Assembly: GCA_054601695.1 (NCBI GenBank) | Contig: BAAHQB010000003.1 | Location: 62,001 to 126,000 of the forward strand | Source: Amorphochlora amoebiformis | Lineage: Eukaryota > Cercozoa > Chlorarachniophyceae | Direction: 5' to 3' | DNA: 64,000 nucleotides | In this document: in pieces, positions 1-12,160 of the stretch | How positions within the stretch are numbered: position 1 is the stretch's first letter | Layout of the letters: every line of letters starts with the position of its first letter | Notes under the pieces: generated by a model | The model's input: only the letters and a program-made list of their open reading frames with translations | The model's database searches: none | Told to the model about the DNA's origin: nothing | Position numbers and translations under genes: made by a program

Positions 1-590
1 AGAGAAATATGGTGTATTTATAAATCTTTATATATTTATAGATAAATATTTGTATATCTATATACTACCTATATACATATGTATATATATGTACATATAT
101 ATATATATGTGTACATACATAAACATATATGCAATATACATATTTATATAATATTATATATATAGAGAGTTATATACATATATGTGTATGTATATAATAC
201 ATGTGTAGATATATATTTACATATATATTCATGCATGTGTGCTTGTGTATACACACTGTAATACTGTATGTATGTGTATACAATATTTAGAAATGTATAT
301 AGTTTAAATACACGTTTTATTATGTATCATTTGCATAAATTCATAGAGAAATATGGTGTATTTATAGATCTATATATATTTATAAATATTTATAAATCTA
401 TATACATACCTATGTATACATGTATATATATATGTATATATATGTACATATATATATATGTACATACATAGACATATAAACAGTATGCAGATGTATATAT
501 ATATGTATATGTATGTGTATGTGTAGCATGTGTGTATTGCGTATTACATGTATGTATATAAAGAGACATATAACACTTTCATTTCGTTAC

Positions 591-621
<31 letters not shown>

Positions 622-732
622 TATATCTAGTATATATATATATATATATATATACATGGGTGTATATGTGTGTATGTGTGTGTATGTGTGTGTTTGTGTT
701 TTGTATATATAGATATATATATATATATATCA

Positions 733-764
<32 letters not shown>

Positions 765-821
765 ATGTATATATCTATATATATGCATACACATATACCT
801 ATATTTTTATGTATATGTCTG

Positions 822-861
<40 letters not shown>

Positions 862-940
862 GTATATATATGTATATACTAATATATACATATATATATA
901 TATATTTATATGTATGTATATATATTCTAGGAAAATTCAA
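1..940. repeat. TA/TACATA microsatellite with ~344 bp direct repeat
   Basis: Almost all of this stretch is TA, TACATA and TATG microsatellite. Within it, 1-145 is repeated in diverged form at 345-490; both begin AGAGAAATATGGTGTATTTA and carry the same order of landmarks (TATACTACCTATATACATA-like, then a TACATACATA-ACATAT block). The offset is 344 bp, so the window probably opens inside a tandem array of this unit. Open frames here encode only Tyr-Ile dipeptide runs and are not genes. Confidence 0.8.
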
Positions 941-1275
941 CCCTCACACCAAGAACTGTCCAAGGTGTTTTCTTAAACACACATTCACTCCTACTAAATA
1001 TATCGTCTCACACTATGATATGTATGTACATACCTGCATATATACCGCTCAGGAGCCCCTGTTGCATCATGTGGCAATATATTCCAACATACTTAAGACA
1101 TATGCCAAATCACAGCATAATATATAAACTTCTTTACATATACGTGTGGTTTATATACGATATACAATCACATGACCAGATATCCACCATGACGTACATA
1201 TTCCGAGCGATTTAGTGATATATACGTGTGTATGATGAGTGTGAGGCTTTAACATACCAGTATAAGTGTCATTTA
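941..1275. other. Non-repetitive segment, no gene seen
   Basis: Moderately AT-rich, higher-complexity sequence between two microsatellite blocks. Frames are short and interrupted. No tRNA, SINE or protein motif was recognised. Confidence 0.6.
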
Positions 1276-1526
1276 CAGTGCGTATGCTAGGTATGTGTAT
1301 GCATATGCGTATACGTATGCGTATGCGTATACGTATTCGTATGCGTATGCGTATGCGCATGCGTATGCGTATGCGTATGCGTATACATATGCGTATGTGT
1401 ATGCGTATGCGTATGAGCATGTGCATGCGTATGCGTATGCGTATGCGTATGCGTATTGCGTATGCTCATGCGTATGTGTATGCGTATGTGTATGCGTATG
1501 TGTATGCGTATGTGTATGCGTATGTC
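1276..1526. repeat. (TATGCG)n hexanucleotide microsatellite
   Basis: About 250 bp of TATGCG repeats with variants TATGTG, TATACG and TATGCA. Because the unit is six bases, every frame is open and yields meaningless dipeptide repeats (Met-Arg, Ala-Tyr, His-Thr). The tract is an almost unbroken alternation of purine and pyrimidine with many CG, GC and TG steps. Confidence 0.95.
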
Positions 1527-1638
1527 CGAGATCCTACTACCCAGTACAGCAAGTTAGCATATACTATTCTACTGTTGTTGGATTTGTCAGGCATAATCAA
1601 TATTATATATATATATATAATATATATATATATATATT

Positions 1639-1676
<38 letters not shown>

Positions 1677-1929
1677 TGTGTGTGTAGATATAGTTAGTAT
1701 CCTCTAGATAATGGTAATCGATTGGATATATGACAAATATCGCGGGTGTAGATATGTATGTCGGATATACGTGTCTGATTCTGCTCTATGATATTCAGGC
1801 TCGAAATTCTCAAGCAACGTGCCGAAAAATTAAAAATGTCGCAAACTTAGAGTAGACGAAGTCTACAAACCTAATCCAGTCCGATTTGAAATACCTGTGT
1901 GATACTGCTGTACTCCTATTGGTAAATAT

Positions 1930-1977
<48 letters not shown>

Positions 1978-2040
1978 CATATATACTAGATACATTTATA
2001 TGTATTTTATATTGAGACATATATGGTATATGCATATATA
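1527..2040. other. TA tracts flanking unique sequence, no gene seen
   Basis: TA microsatellites at about 1600-1672 and 1941-1985 flank roughly 250 bp of unique sequence (1690-1935). Nothing in the unique part was recognised. Confidence 0.6.
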
Positions 2041-2830
2041 ATGTTGTCACAAAGATAATGTGGATAATAATTTGTATCTAGAGTCCCTCGTCATGCAGTT
2101 GTAGTTGTATTTAATTAAATCATTGACCGTTGAATAAATGAGAGAATATATCTGGAATATGAATTGTCACGTCACTGTACAAGCTATAGTCAGCCTCAGA
2201 CTGTTGAATTACATAGTAAGTAGTACTATGTAGAAGATCTAAATATCTAGGATATCAATATTAGTTCGAGTGGTTGATCCAGCTATAGCTCTAGATAGCT
2301 CTAGATAGCTAGCTCTAATAGAAGGATAGCACTCTAGATCTACAGCAACTATTCTAGTATCTACTAGATCTAAGATTCTAAGATATGGCCCATCCACGCA
2401 CATCATAGCTAGATCTAGATATTAGACATACCCAGACTCTGGCATAGGCTACATGCAGAGTATATCACAAAATATAGATCGACACATCTGTAAGACTAGA
2501 ACAAATGATAGTGATGATGACTAAACTAACGCGGTACCTTGCACCTAGTCTCCGGCAGTAGGTCAAATCGTACAAGTACCACTCGGTTATCCAGGTCTTA
2601 CGTACGGTCTGGGACAGTCCAGAGTCTCTCTAGTCTGTAGAGTCTACAGACCGTTGGAGCACTATTGACAGTTTAGACAGTACTTTGGCATATCCGGCTA
2701 GCTAGTGTCTGTCATACTATAGCACGGTCTGGACTCTGCGTCTAGAGAGTCTCTGGAGTCTCTCTACATGTATACATACATACAATTTTTGGAGATGTAA
2801 ACATCTACACTGTTGTAGCTAAAAGCTATT
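2041..2830. other. CTAG-rich island, no gene seen
   Basis: About 790 bp of non-microsatellite sequence unusually dense in CTAG, AGATCT and GAGTCT words. For example 2270-2420 has about eight CTAG tetramers. It contains a short perfect hairpin, GTCTGTA at 2633-2639 with TACAGAC at 2645-2651. No open frame of useful length and no recognised gene. Similar islands lie near 12.6-13.2, 35.5-36.2 and 51.3-51.9 kb. Confidence 0.55.
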
Positions 2831-3350
2831 TATTAAGCTGGTCTAGCTCGTAACGACTGATTGATACTCTGCTCAACAATGTATCCAAGGTCATTCAGCG
2901 TGACACTACGTTGGATTCCGATGTACACGTGCCAAGTTGGACTCCGAAGATTCGGAAACTTGATATTGACTGACTCAGATAACTTAAACAGTGGCCCCTT
3001 TTTGATTGGCAATATTTCGCCGGTTATCAAGTTTTCTTCTTCTAATATGACACGTTAAAGTTATCTGACCTCAAGAGTTACATCCAAGGTCATTAGCGTG
3101 CATCGTTTCGTACCAGGGGTGTCGCAGAGAGCGGGGTCAGGTGTTTTCGATGTGGGGGAGGGCGACCACTGCGTGTTTCAACGGCCGTGTTAGAAGGGGG
3201 TACGTTGTGTGTGTGTGTATACATAATATGGTTGTCTGTATGTGTTATGGTTTCGAAGACGCATGAATGAATGGAGTCTTAGCTTAGTACGTCTGTTTGT
3301 GTTTGTGTAATATTATTATTTTGTCAAAGTGGGATTATAAGTAAAATTGT
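2831..3350. other. Unique segment with short duplication, no gene seen
   Basis: Higher-complexity sequence. The phrase ATCCAAGGTCATT followed by AGCGTG occurs twice, near 2883 and 3082. Small overlapping open frames of about 65 codons exist on both strands at 2833-3058, but neither resembles a known protein and opposite-strand openness argues for chance. Confidence 0.5.
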
Positions 3351-3362
3351 ATGTACATTTTA

Positions 3363-3411
<49 letters not shown>

Positions 3412-3421
3412 CGTATATATC

Positions 3422-3455
<34 letters not shown>

Positions 3456-3478
3456 GTATTTAGATACATTCATTTTTT

Positions 3479-3529
<51 letters not shown>

Positions 3530-3865
3530 TATTCTCATGTATGTAATATTGTACATGCATCAAAATTGTAATAATCGAATACCTATCGCACGGAGTTTTA
3601 AGAGAGCGAATAAATAAAATCGTCAAAACAAACCTCAAAAACTCTCAAATATCCTCAAACTCTCAGAACTACCAAAGCTGGGGAAAGGCCGAAAAGTTCA
3701 AAAAGTTCGAAAAGTTCGAAAAGTGTCAAAAATTGCGGTCGTGTCCGCCTCCCTTGCTGGGTCTCTATTAACACAGGTCTATGTAGTTATATGTAATGTG
3801 TATATATATGTATATATGTATATATGTATATATATATATATATATTATATATATGTATATGTATG

Positions 3866-3898
<33 letters not shown>

Positions 3899-4011
3899 TA
3901 TGTACGTTTAGAATATATATTTATACATATATACACGTCTTGGCACTCAAGACACATCATGTCTTTATTGTCAAGACACCAATCTATACTATTTATATGT
4001 ATGTATTTGTG

Positions 4012-4062
<51 letters not shown>

Positions 4063-4600
4063 GTGTGTGCGTGTGTGTGTATATTATACACACACACACT
4101 TATGCCCATAGACATTTATACATATATATATATATATATATATACATTCATACATATAATATATAAACACACACGCATAAATATATTTTAGAACGTGGGT
4201 ATGGCGGCCTCGGCGAAAGCCGTTAACTGCGTTACTCAGGCGTAAAAGAAACATACATAGAATTAAATATATATACATATACTTATATTGGACATGTATT
4301 TAACTCTATATATAATATATAATTGGAAATATTTCATGATTTCTGTATGATAATATATATAAGTATATGTACCTATACTTGTGTTGAATGCTATATATAT
4401 ATATATATATATATATACATGTGTATATATATAAATATACACATATACATATATATATATATATATAAATATACACATATACATATATATATATATATAA
4501 ACACACACATATATATGTATATATATTATATATATATATATTATATATATATATATATATGTATATAATTTTATATTAGTTCGTCGTTTTTTGGAAATCT
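3351..4600. repeat. TA microsatellite blocks with short unique inserts
   Basis: TA tracts dominate. A 9-bp direct repeat (AAAAGTTCG-like, about four copies) lies at 3690-3726. A short GC-richer insert at 4190-4260 has a small GGC-stem hairpin around CGGCGAAAGCCG. No gene seen. Confidence 0.75.
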
Positions 4601-4640
4601 TCGTACACCTGCCGCCTTGGTAGCTGGGGCGGGTATATAA

Positions 4641-4684
<44 letters not shown>

Positions 4685-5020
4685 CATATATATTTATATA
4701 TATATATTTATATGTATTTCAATTTATTTTCTGCATATGTAAATTAAATAGAGAGAGAGAGATAAATATATATATATATTCAAAGACATATACATATATA
4801 ATATATATATATATATATCCATATAGATATATCTATGCTAGTATATATGATTATATATATATATATATATACATACATGCATATAGTATACTCTTTATCT
4901 ATACATTTATATATCTATACTCTATGGCTGCCGTAAGATTGAACCGAGCTGTTTACACTATGTTAGAAAGAATTGATGTCTTGTACCGAACTATACTACA
5001 ATACTACAATTCCACGTGTA
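4601..5020. other. TA tracts and unique sequence, no gene seen
   Basis: TA tracts at about 4650-4682 and 4799-4868, with a short GA run near 4750 and unique sequence from 4920 to 5020. No gene or RNA recognised. Confidence 0.6.
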
Positions 5021-5029
5021 TAGACCTCC

Positions 5030-5335
5030 TGTGAGGTCACGTGACACATTGGGGTGCATCTGAAGCTCACTTGAGGTCAAGTGACATAGCGGGGTGCATC
5101 GGATGGTCACGTGATATCAAGAGAGATATCAGGGTGCATCTGATGCTCACGTGAGGTCAAGTGACATAGCGGGGTGCATCTGATGGTCACGTAATATCAA
5201 GAGAGGTATCAGGGTGCATCTGATGGTCACCTGAGGTCAAGTGACATAGCGGGGTGCATCTGATGGTCACGTGATATCAAGTGCATCTGGGGCTCACGTG
5301 AGATCTAGTGACATATTGGGGGTGCATCTGAGCAT
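5030..5335. repeat. 40-bp minisatellite carrying CACGTG (80-bp dimer)
   Basis: The phrase GGGTGCATC recurs every 40 bp at 5052, 5092, 5132, 5172, 5212 and 5252, then more loosely to 5330. Two unit types alternate: one with a TCACGTGATATCAAGAGA-like centre and one with GAGGTCAAGTGACATAGCG, giving an 80 bp higher-order repeat. Five of the units hold the palindrome CACGTG, usually as GTCACGTGA or CTCACGTGAG. Not a CRISPR array: the whole unit is repetitive and there are no unique spacers. Confidence 0.92.
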
Positions 5336-5604
5336 TTGTAACAAGTTGCTTATCCCTTATCTGCTAGATACATTTTAATATAAGTTGAGCATGGCCTCTC
5401 TATTCCCCAATCTTTCGCTTGTAGGACTGCCCTTAGCTACGTACCGGTTCTTTAACATACATACACATAAACATGTGCGCGTTAAACGTATACACGTTAA
5501 TAAATGAATAAATAAATAGGTTTATACATACGGTTTAGTATTAGCGATCGGGGTGAGATGGGGTTAAGTTTTGGATTGCATATGAGTTGGGAAGAGGAGA
5601 AAAC
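5336..5604. other. Unique segment, no gene seen
   Basis: About 270 bp of higher-complexity sequence between a minisatellite and a GA array. No protein, RNA or repeat family recognised. Confidence 0.5.
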
Positions 5605-5714
5605 AGAGGAGAGAGAGAGAGACAGACAGTCAGTCTGACAGGGACGGAGAGAGAGAGCGAGAGACAAAGAGAGAGAGAGAGAGAGAGACAAAGAGAGAGA
5701 GAGAGAGACAAAGA

Positions 5715-5758
<44 letters not shown>

Positions 5759-5965
5759 GAGAGAGAGAGAAATCGAAAGAGATGAGATAGGGAACGAGAG
5801 TTAGAGTTAGAGAGAGAGAGAGAGATAGAGAGGGAGACAGAGAAAAGAGAGAGAAAGCGCGAGAGGAGGGAGAGAGAGACAGAGAGAAGAGAGAGAGAGT
5901 GGAGAGTGAGAGAGAGAAGAGAGAGAGAAAGAGATGTTAAAAGGAGGGGAGTTCAAGAAAGAGAG
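5605..5965. repeat. (GA)n purine microsatellite
   Basis: GAGAGA repeats with interruptions (GACAAAGAGA, GAAACAGAGA, GTTAGAGTTAGA). The plus strand is almost pure purine over more than 300 bp. Frames here encode Arg-Glu or Ser-Leu repeats only. Confidence 0.93.
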
Positions 5966-6122
5966 GATAGAGAGAGTCTAAGACATAGGTAATGTCAAGA
6001 TAAGCGTATCTGTAACATTGGATCTAAGCGTAACGGTAACCCTTACAGCTCTAACTCAGCTGTGGAGTCCCTTTGGAGACCCAAAGGTTTATAGGGTTAT
6101 ATATCGATATATATGTATACAT

Positions 6123-6157
<35 letters not shown>

Positions 6158-6303
6158 TACATAATATACATTATCTGTGTTTTTATATGTTTATATGCTT
6201 GTATATAATTATAGATACAATATATAGCAATATATACACATATATATATATATATATGTTTGTAAATTTGTAGATATACATGTATTCATATCCCATTTAT
6301 GGG

Positions 6304-6339
<36 letters not shown>

Positions 6340-6389
6340 CATAGGTAAGCGATTCAGACAGCGAAGACGACCGTCGTTTTAGTCAAAGG

Positions 6390-6424
<35 letters not shown>

Positions 6425-6435
6425 TTATATATATG

Positions 6436-6483
<48 letters not shown>

Positions 6484-6545
6484 ATATATAGATATATATA
6501 TATAATATATATGTATATATTTACAAATGAAGGGTTTTATATTTT

Positions 6546-6583
<38 letters not shown>

Positions 6584-7080
6584 AATATCTATGAACGTAC
6601 ATATACACATATGTATGCATATGTATATATATACACAGCATAGAGATTTGTTCACATGCATGCATGGATACATATCCACACACACATACATACGTATATA
6701 TATATATATATATATTACATTATTTTTTTGTAATATATTTATATATGTATAAATATACATGTTTATGTATAAATAAATATAGATAAAAATATGTATGCAT
6801 GTATATGTATGATATATATATATGTATATATATATATATACATACATACATACATCTGTACTAATTCTGCATACATATGGCATATTTGTAAATATATTAA
6901 TATGTACAGAACTATATAATCATATAAAAATACATAATATATACTATATGTATGATTTATACACACATATATATTTATATATATACATATATGCACATAT
7001 ACATATATATATATATTTGTGAATGTGTACATATACATGCATGTACACTCTACATAATGTATATGTACATCCATAAGGCT
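5966..7080. repeat. TA-rich microsatellite block
   Basis: Mostly TA and TATG repeats with short islands at 5990-6095 and 6335-6390. No gene or RNA recognised. Confidence 0.75.
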
Positions 7081-7184
7081 TCGGGTCGCTTTCACGGCGT
7101 TGATGTCCGTCACAGTCGCCGTTCAGTTTTCTGTCATCTTCACCACAACCGCCATGACAGTGCACCTCATGGTAGACACAGATG

Positions 7185-7645
7185 GAGACACAGAGAGATA
7201 TGGAGACACAGAGAGATATGGGAACAGAGAGATATGGAAACAGAGAGAGCAGGAGTGACGCAAACACGGATAGAACCTGTGAGAGCGAAGAAAAAGTGTG
7301 AGAAAAGAGAAAGGGAGAAAATAGAGAAAAGGAGATACAGAGAGAGAGAGAGAAACACCAAGGGAGAACCAAACACGAAGAGAAGCAGAAAGAGGGAAAT
7401 GAGATTGTTTTACAAAGAGAAAAGAGAGAGAAATTGAGAGAGGAGAGGGAGGGAAGAGATGTAGAGAGAAATCAAGAAAGAGACAAACACGGAGTAGAGG
7501 CAAAGAGAGACAAAAGCGTGTTTTTGAAGAGAAAAAGAGAGAGAAAAGAGTAGTGGAAGAGATAGATACACAGAGAGAGATAGATAGAGGGAGAGAGAAA
7601 AAGAGAAGAGAGAAAGAGAGGAGGGGAAATAGAGAGATTTGAATT
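7185..7645. repeat. Degenerate GA-rich purine array
   Basis: Starts with near-exact copies of a 19-20 bp unit (GGAGACACAGAGAGATAT, 7185-7240) and grades into GAGAGA/GAAAAG purine sequence. The minus-strand reading is a long Ser/Leu/Phe-rich open frame that follows from the composition and is not evidence of a gene. Confidence 0.85.
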
Positions 7646-7872
7646 ATATCATACTGACTGTTTTCACACATAGGGTGACTCTTTCGATCCTATGGCGACG
7701 GATTGTTTGAGTTTTCTGAGAAGGGAGTTTGAATATCCGTATATTTCGACTAGATTTGAGTTTCTCGCTGGGTATTTCACTACAAAAATATAGATACTTC
7801 TAACTCTACCTATGTATGTAATGATATACATAGGTATGTGTATTTTGTGCGGGGGTATGTATATATACAATA

Positions 7873-7922
<50 letters not shown>

Positions 7923-8164
7923 ATATAACTACAGTGCATCACAAAGCATATGAACCTACAAACACATGTATTTATTTACACTTTATATGTAATGCATATG
8001 CATATGCGCAAACAGTGTTGATGCGTGAGTACGGTAGAATAGAACAGAGTCCTTTTCGGCTTCATACATTGATATCTTATCATTAGCTTTCTTACACTTC
8101 ATATCTGGCATAATTGTCAAAATCCTTATTGTCGCATATACACTTATGATATTGTCAATCTTCT
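7646..8164. other. Unique sequence around a TA tract, no gene seen
   Basis: Unique sequence with one TA tract at about 7870-7920. No gene, tRNA or repeat family recognised. Confidence 0.5.
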
Positions 8165-8345
8165 GAGAACCATATGTGGCTTGTTTATTTAATCCTTTTC
8201 CTATGATATGATAACCCTTCTAACGTGCATATGTGGCATGTTTATTTAATCCTTTTCCTATGTATATGTTTAGGCTTCTAATGTGTTTATTTTATCCTTT
8301 TTCTATGTATATGATTAGGCTTCTGACGTTCATATGTGGCATCGC
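8165..8345. repeat. ~60-bp tandem repeat, about 3.5 copies
   Basis: The phrase GTGGCATGTTTATTTAATCC followed by TTTTCCTATG recurs near 8175 and 8234, in a diverged form near 8283, and in part near 8336. Unit spacing is roughly 50-59 bp. Non-coding in appearance. Confidence 0.8.
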
Positions 8346-8403
8346 GATTAAATCATTTGTGTCCCTGTGCTCTTTTCCTACACTCTCTCAAGCGACCACG
8401 TAC

Positions 8404-8436
<33 letters not shown>

Positions 8437-8618
8437 TGATATATATATATATATATATTGATATATGTATATGTATATACTTATGTATATATTTATGCAT
8501 ATGTGTACACAACATAAGTCTGATTCTCTCTTGTAATGTAGTATATACATATATATATATATATATACATTCTACTTATTCTGGTCTTCGCTTGCACTCA
8601 TTCAAGCTACAACGACGC

Positions 8619-8661
<43 letters not shown>

Positions 8662-8667
8662 TATATG

Positions 8668-8699
<32 letters not shown>

Positions 8700-8942
8700 A
8701 ATATATATATCTACATATTATATATATATATATATATGTGTGTGTGTAAATGCACCCTGAAGCATGACGTGAGCTTGCAAGAGATGTATCCCGCAATACA
8801 CCACAAGGATGTACCCTGGTGAGTGACGTTATCTTAATCATGTTCAAACATAATTTAGGCGAATTTAATGGCTCTCAAGCCAACTATGCTATGGAATATC
8901 AATGTATACCTTACCGCTGCGCAAACAATATATACCATATGC

Positions 8943-9005
<63 letters not shown>

Positions 9006-9117
9006 TATACACATGTACTTATATATAGTATATAAGCACATGATTCTGCTCTTTCGTGACAGTCTTTCTTGACTTTCGAAATTCTATCTGCAAATATATA
9101 TATATACCTAAATACAC

Positions 9118-9164
<47 letters not shown>

Positions 9165-9413
9165 CACTAGACACATATACATACACACATACAATTATAT
9201 ATATATTCATATATGCATGCATATGCGGATATATATATATGTGAATATATCTCTATATATTTATTTTATGTACAAAGAATTTGTCGATCTTCCACACTCT
9301 CTCCAAAGCTATATATTACAATATAATATATGCATTTATTTCAATATATTTATATTAATATGTAGATATACATACATACATATATATATGTATATATACA
9401 CATAGATATATAG

Positions 9414-9444
<31 letters not shown>

Positions 9445-9522
9445 GTCTTCTTCTTTTATCTACGGCAGGGCGGATGCTTGCATTTGATTCTGTTATGGTA
9501 ATCTATGTCTTTCGTATGTCCA

Positions 9523-9554
<32 letters not shown>

Positions 9555-9608
9555 TTATAAATATATATATATATATATATATATACATCCTTATACATAT
9601 ACTTGCAC

Positions 9609-9663
<55 letters not shown>

Positions 9664-9668
9664 ATGTA
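8346..9668. repeat. TA microsatellite blocks with short islands
   Basis: Long TA runs (for example 8408-8460, 8622-8655, 8955-9000, 9527-9585, 9610-9658) alternate with 50-150 bp islands at 8750-8935, 9036-9095 and 9445-9525. No gene recognised in the islands. Confidence 0.75.
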
Positions 9669-10008
9669 TTGTTATAGCGGCGGTGCAGGCAGTACACGTG
9701 TGAGTGATTAGTCCGATTGTTACTTGCCAACTTGACTTATCAAGGCTATGGCTGGTCGGATTTCTAACTAGTTCGAACTTCTCTTCCTTTCTCTCGGAAC
9801 CTACGAACCTTCTAGAATGCCTCTAGGGTGTTCCGGATAGTACCGGGTAGTCCCCGTTAGTGCCGGGTAGTAACGGCTACTCCAATCTCCAATAGTCTCT
9901 TGGATATCTAGCGATCTCTAGTACAGGTATGAGTATGTTTTAATACACTATCGATATCTACTCTTCGAGCTGCGTACGCTCGTGCTATATATGCTCGTTC
10001 CAACAATA

Positions 10009-10010
<2 letters not shown>
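9669..10010 (+). mobile_element. SINE-like element, copy A
   Basis: One of four diverged copies of a dispersed family. The head (TTGTTATAGCGGCGGTG) aligns with the heads at 41848 and 47659. A B-box-like GTTCGAACTT lies at 9771-9780. The core has GGATAGTACCGGGTAGT and AATCTCC words. The tail TCGATATCTACTCTTCGAG at 9951-9969 is identical, over 19 nt, to 47971-47989. It runs into CAACAATAT and then TA microsatellite. The A box is poorly preserved. No protein is encoded. A tRNA-derived SINE is my interpretation, based on family structure. Confidence 0.6.
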
Positions 10011-10071
<61 letters not shown>

Positions 10072-10145
10072 GTATGTATGCAAGATATCCAGTGTGTTGT
10101 ATATAGTGTACATAGATACATATGTGTATATTAGAGTTACAAATG

Positions 10146-10190
<45 letters not shown>

Positions 10191-10214
10191 ATATGTATAT
10201 ATATTGAGTTACAA

Positions 10215-10258
<44 letters not shown>

Positions 10259-10378
10259 TACATATATATATATATACATTTGTAACTCTAATCCATAAAG
10301 GTAAATACGTTACACATGTATGTATGTACAACATGTAAATATATACTTATAACATATAAACATATAGATATATATACC

Positions 10379-10437
<59 letters not shown>

Positions 10438-10440
10438 TTT
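10011..10440. repeat. TA tracts bearing a long inverted repeat
   Basis: Consists of TA tracts plus three copies of a GAGTTACAAATGTATA island at 10134, 10206 and, inverted, ending at about 10288. The outer pair is a perfect inverted repeat of 27 nt (10131-10157 with 10265-10291) whose non-TA portion is TTAGAGTTACAAATG. Confidence 0.88.
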
Positions 10441-10860
10441 GGGAAGGGTTTTGACGGTATTCCACATTTGGTAAAGCGATATTTACAACTGCAATTCTCA
10501 AAGGTTGGACCGAAACATGCCATTTAAATAATCATATAAAACACTAAACGACACTTAAAGCAAGTTTTCGACCTCACACGTAATGTTGTCAACGATATGT
10601 ATCGCTTCTAAATTGTTAGGATTAGGCTTATCATCGCTGTAGGAGAAATGATTTTTAGAACACATACCTTGAATATGGTTACGATGACTTACTCACCTAT
10701 AGAATTAGAATTAGGTATAGTCACATAGGCTGAAGAGGGTAAGGATTAGGGTAGTGACATAGGTTGAACATAAGGACAACTAGTGTGGTATCATACCTTT
10801 AACAGGGCTAAGGTTGGATTTGTTTCCATACCCCTGGGATTATTGTATGCATGATATACA
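10441..10860. other. Unique segment, no gene seen
   Basis: About 420 bp of ordinary-complexity sequence. It has a loose repeat of TAGTCACATAGGCTGAA near 10717 and TAGTGACATAGGTTGAA near 10754. No coding frame of note. Confidence 0.5.
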
Positions 10861-10921
10861 AAGATTAAATAAACTATAAATTTACATATACACATATACT
10901 ATATATATATATATATAAACA

Positions 10922-10975
<54 letters not shown>

Positions 10976-11272
10976 TATATATATATGTATGTGTGTACTT
11001 ACATCTATATATGTATGTTTTAATATATCTTCCTGGTACACAGACCTATATAAATATTCAAATCTCTGTGTATTTGCTCTTAGTAGTACATGTATAGAAT
11101 ACGTTATGTATACATACATATATATATATATATATATTGATATATATAAATGTGTATATATGTATATATACAAATATATATATATATAATATATATATAT
11201 ATGTATATATATATAAAGATTCAAATAATGACTCCTCTTTCTTCTTTATCGCTGCTATGTGGGATCGCCGCG

Positions 11273-11321
<49 letters not shown>

Positions 11322-11401
11322 TGTTGGAAAAAAATATATATATGTATATATGTATGTATATATAATATGTTAAAAACTTTTGTCTAAAAATATAATGTGT
11401 A

Positions 11402-11445
<44 letters not shown>

Positions 11446-11626
11446 CATATACATATGTATATGCGTTTGTATAAACATGTTAGAAATATGTATATGTAAA
11501 TTTGTATGCATATATATATATATATATATATGTATATGATATATATATATTTATGTATATATTTATGATATGAAATAGGCATCCAATACTGGAAAGCTAT
11601 TTCCAAGCCTTCTCCCGGTATGTATG

Positions 11627-11657
<31 letters not shown>

Positions 11658-12160
11658 TACATCAAATATCTTCATATCTTACATCTGTGTGTACATTCAT
11701 TACGCATGTATAATAACATATATCTTCATGCATACATTTTTTTAGGTATATATATATATGTATACATGTCTATTTAAAATGTATGAAAAAAATCATTAAG
11801 TGTGGTTATAGATATGTGGTATGCTATATACATATATGTCAGCTTGTATGTTAATATATATACACACATGCATAATATACACATATATACACATATATAC
11901 ATATATACATATATATATATATGTATAACATGTATACAGAAGCATGTTCCTACATATCCATCTAGATATATCCATATATACATACATATATATATATATA
12001 TATGCATATATATATATATATATGTATGTATTCATGTACACATGCATATATATATTTATATATATATATACATATATATACATATATATATACATACATA
12101 TATATATATATACATTAAATATATGGAAATATAACCCTAATCTTTAAATAAATACGCACA
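10861..12160. repeat. TA and TATG microsatellite block
   Basis: Dense TA and TACATA repeats, with a clean (TATG)n tetranucleotide run of about ten copies at 11618-11656. Small islands at 11030-11110, 11220-11272 and 11580-11615 show no recognisable gene. Confidence 0.8.

Noticed and set aside
1266-1687. Three overlapping open frames on both strands over the TATGCG array
   Set aside because: A six-base repeat leaves all frames open; the encoded dipeptide repeats have no protein meaning.
5030-5335. Point centromere based on GTCACGTG (CDEI-like) sites
   Set aside because: No CDEII/CDEIII-like companion is visible, and CACGTG alone is a common factor site; kept only as an observation.
7123-7671. 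182-codon Ser/Leu/Phe-rich minus-strand frame that could be a membrane protein
   Set aside because: It lies over a purine-rich GA array; the hydrophobic composition is a by-product of CT-rich codons.
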